This document shows, piece by piece, positions 1 to 4,431 of a DNA stretch of 5,211 nucleotides (position 1 is its first letter; every line of letters begins with the position of its first letter). The notes under the pieces are model-generated. The model worked only from the letters and a program-made list of their open reading frames with translations, was not told the origin of the DNA and ran no database searches. The stretch spans positions 1-5,211 of the forward strand of contig JAUYTA010000182.1 of the NCBI GenBank assembly GCA_030695265.1. The letters run 5' to 3'. The stretch comes from Bacteroidota bacterium (GTDB lineage Bacteria; Bacteroidota; Bacteroidia; Bacteroidales; Prolixibacteraceae). The translations under genes were made by a program, and so were the position numbers.

Positions 1-882
1 TCCGGAAAAACAATCTGGCGTTTTCAAACTTCAGGAAAAATATACTCCACTCCGGCCATATCTAGCAATCTGGTAGTTTGCGCATCAACCGACCAAAACA
101 TATACTGTTTAAACCTGAGATCAGGAAAAGTGGTATGGAAACTTACCTCTAAAAGACCCATTGTTGCTTCGCCTGTCATCGATCGTGAAACCGTCTTTAT
201 TGGTTCTTCGGAAGGAGTTTTTCGGGCGATTGATTTGAAATCGGGTCAGTTGAAATGGCAGTTCACTGAGGTGAAAAATTTTGTGGAATCGAAACCGCTT
301 GTTTATGAAGGAGTCGTTTATTTTGGCTCATGGGGCAATGCGTTTTATGCACTCGATCAGCTATCGGGGAAATTATTATGGAAACGTGAAAAGTACGCCA
401 ACCGGATGCTTTCGCCTGCCGCTGTATGGCCGGTTGCCGCAAATGGGAAGGTATTTTTTGTTGCTCCCGACCGCCGTATGACCGCACTGGACGCCAAAAC
501 CGGCGCTGAGATCTGGGATTCCGGCCAATATTCGTGTCGCGAATCTATCGGTATTTCGAAGGATGGAAAACTGGTATACATCAAAAATATGAAAGAAGGA
601 AACTTTTTGGCATTTTCAACTTCAGCACAAGAGCAGTTGTTGGTTTGGGAATGCGAGGCCGGATTGGGTTACGAAATTGCGCCATCGCCGATTACTGAAA
701 ATGAGCAACTTATTTTTGTGCCAACTACCAACGGAACAGTGGTGGCGATTGATAAAACTACACATTTGGTTGCATGGAAATACAAACTATCCAATGCGCT
801 GATCAATGCCATTCAACCAGTTGGAGAGCATCAGATCTTGGTAACTATTTTGGATGGGCGGGTAGCCTGTCTTGAATTTTAG
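1..882 (+). CDS. PQQ-type beta-propeller repeat protein, 5'-truncated by the window
   Basis: The frame is open from base 1 to a TAG at 880-882, giving 293 visible residues; the true start lies upstream. A GTG at position 130 could be taken as a start, but the repeat pattern continues unbroken before it, so it is internal. The protein is made of repeated blades with the PQQ/BamB-like signature (A-x-D-x-x-[ST]-G-x-x-x-W). The blade tryptophans are at visible residues 6, 46, 86, 127, 172, 216 and 259, a spacing of 40 to 45 residues, as expected of a seven- or eight-bladed propeller. The last two motifs are degenerate (SAQEQLLVW, TTHLVAW). The final VACLEF strand probably closes the ring. Such domains usually serve as binding scaffolds in exported proteins; no catalytic residues are visible and no cofactor binding can be claimed. 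In Bacteroidota the domain is sometimes fused behind a calcineurin-like phosphoesterase, which the missing N-terminus could hold. The family call is firm; the function is unknown. Confidence 0.85.
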   Translation, partial: SGKTIWRFQTSGKIYSTPAISSNLVVCASTDQNIYCLNLRSGKVVWKLTSKRPIVASPVIDRETVFIGSSEGVFRAIDLKSGQLKWQFTEVKNFVESKPLVYEGVVYFGSWGNAFYALDQLSGKLLWKREKYANRMLSPAAVWPVAANGKVFFVAPDRRMTALDAKTGAEIWDSGQYSCRESIGISKDGKLVYIKNMKEGNFLAFSTSAQEQLLVWECEAGLGYEIAPSPITENEQLIFVPTTNGTVVAIDKTTHLVAWKYKLSNALINAIQPVGEHQILVTILDGRVACLEF

Positions 883-917
883 TGCGTGATAGATAACAAT
901 TAATAATTCAATGTCGT

Positions 918-1031
918 TTAGTTAAGCTCGTCATTGCGACCACGAGGCAGGAAGTGGGAAGCAATCCACTGTTTTAAAGATTGCTTCGTTCCTCGCAATG
1001 ACGGTTCTATTTTGTTTGTTTTCTTAACTAA
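918..1031. repeat. Nested inverted-repeat element (REP/MITE-like) between the propeller gene and namZ
   Basis: Three sets of complementary arms are nested: TTAGTTAAG (918-926) with CTTAACTAA (1023-1031), CGTCATTGCGA (929-939) with TCGCAATGACG (993-1003), and GAAGCAATC (958-966) with GATTGCTTC (979-987) around a 12-base loop. All arms match perfectly. The left side has an extra 18 bases (940-957) whose ends, CCAC and GTGG, can pair into a side hairpin, so the RNA could form a three-way junction. The core resembles the CGTCATTGCGA...GAAGCAATC palindromic repeats that I recall being scattered through many bacterial genomes. A perfect 12-base direct repeat, CAATTAATAATT, lies outside at 897-908 and 1045-1056. 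Whether this is a mobile relic, a transcript-end hairpin for the upstream gene, or both cannot be decided here. Confidence 0.75.
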
Positions 1032-1074
1032 GTTGACAATCAATCAATTAATAATTAACCAAATAAACCTGACT

Positions 1075-2286
1075 ATGAAAAACCTAAACCTAAAGTTTGT
1101 TCACTTTGCCTGCTGCTTATTTTTTATGACGATTGTTTTTAGTGCCTGTAATTCAGCAACCAAAAACATCGACGATCATGCTGTTATTGTTGGCGCCGCC
1201 CGGACCGAAGTTTATTTGCCTATGCTAAAAGATAAAAAGGTAGGCTTGGTGGTTAACCAAACTTCTGTAGTCGATTCTGTTCATCTGGTTGATTTATTGC
1301 TTGCCAATGGCGTTGATATTCGTGCCATATATGCCCCCGAGCACGGCTATAAAGGCAATGTTGAACGCGGAATTGATATTTCACATTCCAGCGATACGGT
1401 TACTGGTATCCCGGTTTATTCCATATATGGAGCTACCAGAAAACCAACTCCGGAATTTCTCAAGGATGTAGATGTGGTGATTTTCGATATTCAGGATGTT
1501 GGGTGCCGTTTTTATACGGTATTCGGAACAATGCATTATGTGATGGAAGCATGTGCCGAAAACGGGAAGAAAGTACTTATTATGGACCGCCCAAATCCGC
1601 TTGGCTATTATGTCGACGGATCGGTGCTTAAGCCTGGATTTAACTCCTTCATTGGTATGCACGAGGTGCCGGTGGTGCATGGATTGACGGCGGGAGAGTA
1701 TGCGGGCATGATCAATGGGGAAGGTTGGTTGAAGGACAGTGTAAAATGCGACATGGAAGTTATTGGCCTGGAAAATTACACACATGCAACCAAATACCAG
1801 TTGCCGGTAGCGCCATCGCCCAACCTGCCCGACATGAAGTCTGTTTACCTTTATCCTACCGTTTGCTATTTCGAAGGAACTGAAGTGAACGAGGGCAGGG
1901 GAACTTATAAACCATTTCAGCAATTTGGCGCTCCTTATTTTACTCCAAAAGATCATTCATATGTTCCGGTGTCGATACCAGTTTTAAGCCTTCATCCACG
2001 GTTTGAAGGCCAGACTTGTTATGGATATGATTTATCGGGCATTGAACTGTCAGAACTTCAGAAAATAGAGCAGGTAAGGCTTAATTATTTAATCGAATTT
2101 TACCAGAAGTCGGAACTTAGGGACTCGTTTTTTACCGATTTTTTTGTAAACCTTGCAGGTTCCGATACCCTACGAAAACAGATTATTGCCGGGCAAACCG
2201 AAGAGCAAATCAGGAAAAGTTGGGAGCCGGATTTGACGCAATTTAAAGAAATGCGCAAAAAATATTTGCTTTACAAGGAACTTTAG
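1075..2286 (+). CDS. namZ: Exo-beta-N-acetylmuramidase NamZ (DUF1343 / GH171), predicted lipoprotein
   Basis: This 403-residue protein has the full set of DUF1343/NamZ signatures: VGLVVNQTS (residues 56-64), YAPEHGYKG (86-94), DIQDVGCRFYT (from D138), MDRPNPLG (around D171), GMHEVPVVHG (from G194; H196 and H202), SPNLPD, and YFEGTEVNEGRG around E267. Characterised NamZ enzymes remove MurNAc from the non-reducing ends of peptidoglycan glycans. E89 in the APEHG motif is the best candidate catalytic acid, by analogy with the conserved glutamate of that motif. The length fits the family. The N-terminus is a signal peptide ending FSAC with Cys25 as the lipidated residue, so it is probably anchored in the periplasm or outer membrane. 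I chose ATG 1075 because the signal peptide begins there; the frame is open upstream to 934, but that stretch runs through the inverted-repeat element and has no protein character. There is no Shine-Dalgarno. Its neighbour, another peptidoglycan hydrolase, supports a role in wall turnover or muropeptide salvage. Confidence 0.93.
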   Translation: MKNLNLKFVHFACCLFFMTIVFSACNSATKNIDDHAVIVGAARTEVYLPMLKDKKVGLVVNQTSVVDSVHLVDLLLANGVDIRAIYAPEHGYKGNVERGIDISHSSDTVTGIPVYSIYGATRKPTPEFLKDVDVVIFDIQDVGCRFYTVFGTMHYVMEACAENGKKVLIMDRPNPLGYYVDGSVLKPGFNSFIGMHEVPVVHGLTAGEYAGMINGEGWLKDSVKCDMEVIGLENYTHATKYQLPVAPSPNLPDMKSVYLYPTVCYFEGTEVNEGRGTYKPFQQFGAPYFTPKDHSYVPVSIPVLSLHPRFEGQTCYGYDLSGIELSELQKIEQVRLNYLIEFYQKSELRDSFFTDFFVNLAGSDTLRKQIIAGQTEEQIRKSWEPDLTQFKEMRKKYLLYKEL

Positions 2287-2364
2287 AAATGCGAATTTCA
2301 CGGAAATATGGTTTTGCTGGCATTGATTTCAGAAACTTAAATGCCATAATTGAATAAAAAACCG

Positions 2365-2372
2365 AATCTTTG
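2365..2372 (+). promoter_or_regulatory. Possible -7 element for the NlpC/P60 gene
   Basis: AATCTTTG matches the Bacteroidota -7 consensus TAnnTTTG at all fixed positions but the first. It lies about 40 bases before the ATG at 2412. No TTTG is found 19 to 21 bases upstream, so support is weak. An alternative is TTTG at 2369-2372 as a -33 with TAGGTTTA (2388-2395) as the -7, but that spacer is only 15 bases. Its main implication is that the peptidase gene may be transcribed separately from namZ, from which it is 125 bases away. Confidence 0.3.
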
Positions 2373-2411
2373 CGTTTAAATGTTGGTTAGGTTTAAATAT
2401 TAGCTACAATC

Positions 2412-3581
2412 ATGTTAAACTATCTAATTTTTCTCGTCTTTTCATTGTTCTTGCTGGGTTTCGGAGCCATTGCCGACAACAATGAATTAAAAATTGCCAA
2501 TCGTGTTATCGAGTCGGTGAGTTTAAAATATGCTCCCGATAAACGAACTGCCCTGTTCGATTTGGTTTCAGGACAAATTTCGGGACAAATTATACTGAAA
2601 GGGAAAACCAATATGGCTGATGCCAAACGGATGGTGCTGGATTCTCTTTCGATGCTGGGGATCAATGTTCGTGATTCGGTAATTGTTTTGCCTGAACCAT
2701 CTTTGGGAGAGAAGACCTGGGCCATTGCTACCCTTGCTGAGTCCTCCATGCGTTCTGAACCCGATCATGCTGCCGAATTGGTTTCGCAGGCATTGATGGG
2801 TATGCCCGTTAAAGTGCTTGAAAAAGACGGTGGTTGGTACCGGATTCAAACACCGGACCAATATCTCGGTTGGGTTGACTCAAGAGGGATTGCCCGTAAA
2901 ACAGATGCGGAAATGGCTTTGTGGAAACAAAGCAGGCGCTATGTTTTTAATCAAACAGTTGGCTATGTGGTTGCTACTCCCAAAAAAAATGCGCTGCACA
3001 TTTCAGATTTGGTATTGAACGATCTGTTCGAAATAGTTTCCGAAAAAAGAAGATACCTTCAGATTATTATTCCCGATGGAAGAACCGGCTTTGTAAAAAA
3101 GGCTGATTGCATTTCGTATCAGGAATGGACCAACCGGAAGCCAGATGTAGAAGCAATACTCTCGGTAGCCAAAAAATTGCTTGGAGTGCCTTATTTGTGG
3201 GGCGGAACTTCCTGTAAAGGGGTTGATTGTTCGGGAATGACAAAAACAGCCTACTATTCGCAGGGAATTATTCTGGCACGCGATGCATCTCAGCAAGCGA
3301 GGTATGGCGAACATCCCGATTTTAATGAGATACCCAACCTGCAGCCCGGCGATTTGCTCTTTTTTGGCCGCAGCGCTCAACGAATTACCCATGTTGGAAT
3401 TCACATGGGCGATGGTCGGTATATTCATGCATCGGGAATGGTTCGCATCAACAGCATTGATCCAAAAGCACCGGATTTTAATCTGTCGCTTCGGAAAAAT
3501 CTGGTTGCTGCCAGCCGAATTCTGAACTCCCTAAATACCGAAGGGATTGTGCTGGTAAAAGATCATCCATGGTATCATTAA
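2412..3581 (+). CDS. Exported C40 (NlpC/P60) cell-wall peptidase with two SH3-like domains
   Basis: 389 residues. Residues 1-21 form a signal peptide (hydrophobic core, cleavage after A-I-A at 19-21), although its n-region, MLNY, lacks Lys or Arg. Residues about 26-95 form a small mixed domain I cannot name. A first bacterial SH3-like domain spans about 102-163 (GGWYRIQT, YLGWV) and a second about 178-235. The NlpC/P60 domain covers about 243-372 and starts with LLGVPYLWGG. Its catalytic residues are visible: Cys273 in VDCSG, His327 in THVGIH and His339 in YIHAS. The LQPGDLLFF motif (310-318) is also intact. The architecture matches YkfC-type gamma-D-glutamyl-diamino-acid endopeptidases, which cut stem peptides that have a free N-terminal L-Ala; the exact specificity is inferred. 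The protein ends in HPWYH. ATG 2412 places the signal peptide directly at the N-terminus. It follows namZ by 125 bases, and a strong terminator lies 115 bases downstream. No active-site residue is missing. Confidence 0.92.
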   Translation: MLNYLIFLVFSLFLLGFGAIADNNELKIANRVIESVSLKYAPDKRTALFDLVSGQISGQIILKGKTNMADAKRMVLDSLSMLGINVRDSVIVLPEPSLGEKTWAIATLAESSMRSEPDHAAELVSQALMGMPVKVLEKDGGWYRIQTPDQYLGWVDSRGIARKTDAEMALWKQSRRYVFNQTVGYVVATPKKNALHISDLVLNDLFEIVSEKRRYLQIIIPDGRTGFVKKADCISYQEWTNRKPDVEAILSVAKKLLGVPYLWGGTSCKGVDCSGMTKTAYYSQGIILARDASQQARYGEHPDFNEIPNLQPGDLLFFGRSAQRITHVGIHMGDGRYIHASGMVRINSIDPKAPDFNLSLRKNLVAASRILNSLNTEGIVLVKDHPWYH

Positions 3582-3589
3582 AAAAACAC

Positions 3590-3605
3590 CCCTTAGAAGT
3601 AAGGG
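3590..3605 (+). other. Small hairpin just after the peptidase stop codon
   Basis: CCCTTA-GAAG-TAAGGG is a perfect 6-base-pair stem with a 4-base loop, starting 9 bases after the TAA. No T-run follows (TTACCTTAA), so it is a poor intrinsic terminator. It may instead protect the 3' end of the transcript. Confidence 0.35.
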
Positions 3606-3696
3606 TTACCTTAATTTCAAATGTCTTTATTGCGTATTGACCGGAAATGTTGATCTATACCAAATACACTTCGTAAACCACCTCAACCAATTAATT

Positions 3697-3734
3697 AAAA
3701 AAGGTCGCCTGATGAAAATCGGAGCGGCCTTTTT
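3697..3734 (+). terminator. Rho-independent terminator of the peptidase (or namZ-peptidase) transcript
   Basis: GGTCGC (3703-3708) pairs with GCGGCC (3724-3729) with one G-U, and CTGAT (3709-3713) pairs with ATCGG (3718-3722), also with one G-U. Together they make an 11-base-pair stem with a single bulged A (3723), closed by a GAAA tetraloop (3714-3717). An A-run (3697-3702) precedes the stem and five T follow (3730-3734), so it could also work weakly in the opposite direction. It lies 115 bases after the peptidase stop and separates the wall-hydrolase module from the repressor module. Confidence 0.88.
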
Positions 3735-3740
3735 CTTTAG

Positions 3741-3760
3741 TTCCAGGTTCCAGGTTCCAG
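3741..3760. repeat. TTCCAGG tandem repeat, nearly three copies
   Basis: The 7-base unit TTCCAGG occurs twice in full, followed by TTCCAG. It lies just after the terminator and before a T-run. I recall similar GTTCCAGG arrays in intergenic DNA of Bacteroidota; no function is evident. Confidence 0.7.
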
Positions 3761-3772
3761 ACTTTTTTTGAC

Positions 3773-3810
3773 ATTGGATATTGGTTATTCAATATTGAAT
3801 ATTGGATATT
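3773..3810. repeat. ATTGGATATT direct repeats around an AT-rich palindrome
   Basis: ATTGGATATT occurs exactly at 3773-3782 and 3801-3810. Between them is the 12-base palindrome TTCAATATTGAA (3788-3799). A 9-base inverted copy, ATATCCAAT, lies beyond the first operator pair at 3869-3877. The block could be a degenerate intergenic repeat family or a boundary of the regulatory region. Confidence 0.65.
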
Positions 3811-3817
3811 AAAAAAA

Positions 3818-3853
3818 AACTAACGAGTTAGTTGTATAACTAAAATATTAGTT
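3818..3853. promoter_or_regulatory. Upstream operator pair, probable repressor binding sites 1 and 2
   Basis: Site 1 is AACTAAC-GA-GTTAGTT (3818-3833), a perfect dyad with 7-base arms. Site 2 is AACTAAA-AT-ATTAGTT (3838-3853), with one mismatched base pair next to the centre; its outer arms extend to TATAACTAA/TTAGTTATA (3835-3843 and 3848-3856). The dyad centres are exactly 20 bases apart, about two helical turns, so two repressor dimers would sit on one face of the DNA. The 2-base centre and dyad length fit BlaI/MecI/CopY-type sites, although the half-site AACTAA differs from the classical TACA core. Binding by the adjacent BlaI-like protein is inferred. Confidence 0.75.
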
Positions 3854-3862
3854 ATATGTTTG
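3831..3862 (+). promoter_or_regulatory. Bacteroidota-type promoter overlapped by operator sites 1 and 2
   Basis: GTTG (3831-3834, 3 of 4 to TTTG) is followed after 20 bases by TATGTTTG (3855-3862), a full match to TAnnTTTG. Operator site 1 covers the -33 element and site 2 fills the spacer, the classical layout for repression by steric block. Transcription would start near 3869, giving a leader of about 175 bases before the repressor ATG and passing through the second operator pair. Confidence 0.6.
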
Positions 3863-3961
3863 TACCGGATATCCAATCAACTGTGAAACGGCGAGTTGGC
3901 ATTGATCAGCCAGTTTACCGGTTCAAGTTGAATGTAGTTGAACTTTTTTTTTGTCTATTAT

Positions 3962-3997
3962 AACTAATTTATTAGTCGATGAACTAATTGATTAGTT
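3962..3997. promoter_or_regulatory. Downstream operator pair, probable repressor binding sites 3 and 4
   Basis: Site 3 is AACTAAT-TT-ATTAGTC (3962-3977), with a mismatch only at the outermost pair. Site 4 is AACTAAT-TG-ATTAGTT (3982-3997), a perfect 7-base dyad. Their centres are 20 bases apart, the same as in the upstream pair, and 124 bases separate sites 2 and 3. The pair ends 47 bases before the repressor ATG, which supports autoregulation of the repressor-protease operon. Confidence 0.75.
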
Positions 3998-4005
3998 TTT
4001 GGCAA

Positions 4006-4013
4006 GATGTTTG
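4006..4013 (+). promoter_or_regulatory. Possible second -7 element close to the repressor gene
   Basis: GATGTTTG matches TAnnTTTG except for its first base and lies 8 bases after operator site 4. No TTTG sits at the right distance upstream; the nearest, ATTG at 3987-3990, leaves a 15-base spacer. It shares ATGTTTG with the upstream promoter, so it may be a diverged copy. Confidence 0.3.
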
Positions 4014-4044
4014 AGGGAAAATTTTTAATTAAAACCGTTTTATC

Positions 4045-4431
4045 ATGAAGGAACTGACCAAAGCAGAAGAACAGATTATGCAGGAATTGTGGACGCTCGA
4101 AAAAGCTTTTGTAAAAGAAATTGTTGAAAAGCTTCCGGAGCCAAAACCTGCATACAACACGGTTTCTACCATTATCCGGATTCTGGAAAAGAAAGGATTT
4201 GTTGACCATTACGCGTATGGAAAAACACATCAGTACTTTCCGATCGTCAGCAAGCCGGATTACACAAAATCGTACTTTAAAAATTTTCTAAGCGGTTATT
4301 TCAGCAATTCGTTTCAGGAAATGGTTTCGTTTTTTGCCAAAGAAGACAAAATGAGCCTCTCAGAACTTGAAGATTTAATCAAGGAAGTAGGAAAAGATTT
4401 GGAACCCGAAAATCCATCACCCAATGACTAA
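4045..4431 (+). CDS. BlaI/MecI-family winged-helix transcriptional repressor
   Basis: The 128-residue protein has the usual length of this family. The N-terminal winged helix-turn-helix covers about residues 1-72: LTKAEEQIMQELW opens helix 1, YNTVSTIIRILEKKG (37-51) is the recognition-helix region, and the wing follows with YGKTHQYFPIV. The C-terminal part (about 73-119) is the helical dimerisation region ending in a KED...LSELEDLI motif. Members bind DNA dyads as dimers and are inactivated when a partner M56 protease signals. The staphylococcal cleavage pair Asn101-Phe102 appears to align with Ser95-Phe96 here, so the cut site may differ; this alignment is from memory. The gene overlaps the next by 8 bases, a sign of translational coupling, and two operator pairs lie upstream. 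The regulated signal need not be a beta-lactam, because no beta-lactamase gene is visible. ATG 4045 has no Shine-Dalgarno but matches the conserved family N-terminus. Confidence 0.93.
   Translation: MKELTKAEEQIMQELWTLEKAFVKEIVEKLPEPKPAYNTVSTIIRILEKKGFVDHYAYGKTHQYFPIVSKPDYTKSYFKNFLSGYFSNSFQEMVSFFAKEDKMSLSELEDLIKEVGKDLEPENPSPND

Larger units (their letters stand above)
3582..4044. other. 463-base non-coding region: terminator, short repeats and repressor control sites
   Basis: No credible gene is present on either strand. From left to right it holds a 3' untranslated stretch with a small hairpin, a rho-independent terminator, a TTCCAGG tandem array, ATTGGATATT repeats, an operator pair over a promoter, an approximately 105-base spacer, and a second operator pair just before the repressor gene. 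The stretch 3606-3696 shows nothing I can name. The inverted copy ATATCCAAT at 3869-3877 pairs with ATTGGATAT at 3801-3809, so the first operator-promoter unit sits between short inverted repeats. Confidence 0.8.

Noticed and set aside
130..132. GTG as a start of the propeller gene
   Set aside because: The propeller repeats continue in frame before it, including Trp6 and Trp46 motifs, so the true start is upstream of the window.
918..1031. TTAGTT (918-923) and AACTAA (1026-1031) as further repressor half-sites
   Set aside because: They are single half-sites 100 bases apart that form arms of the palindromic element, without the close 16-base dyad seen before the repressor gene.
1033..1038. 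TTGACA as a -35 box for namZ
   Set aside because: No -10 or TAnnTTTG element lies at a suitable distance, and Bacteroidota sigma factors do not use this consensus.
1381..1956. A 191-codon reverse-strand frame
   Set aside because: It lies wholly inside namZ, whose protein carries clear family motifs; the reverse translation has none and is a shadow.
3741..3810. A CRISPR array in the short repeats
   Set aside because: The units are only 7 and 10 bases long, without regular spacers of 25-40 bases or cas genes.
3856..3963. A 35-codon frame from an ATG overlapping operator site 2 to a TAA at 3961-3963
   Set aside because: Its ATG is part of the TATGTTTG promoter element, so it would lie upstream of the transcript start; it ends in a low-complexity LFFCLLL run and has no recognisable protein character.
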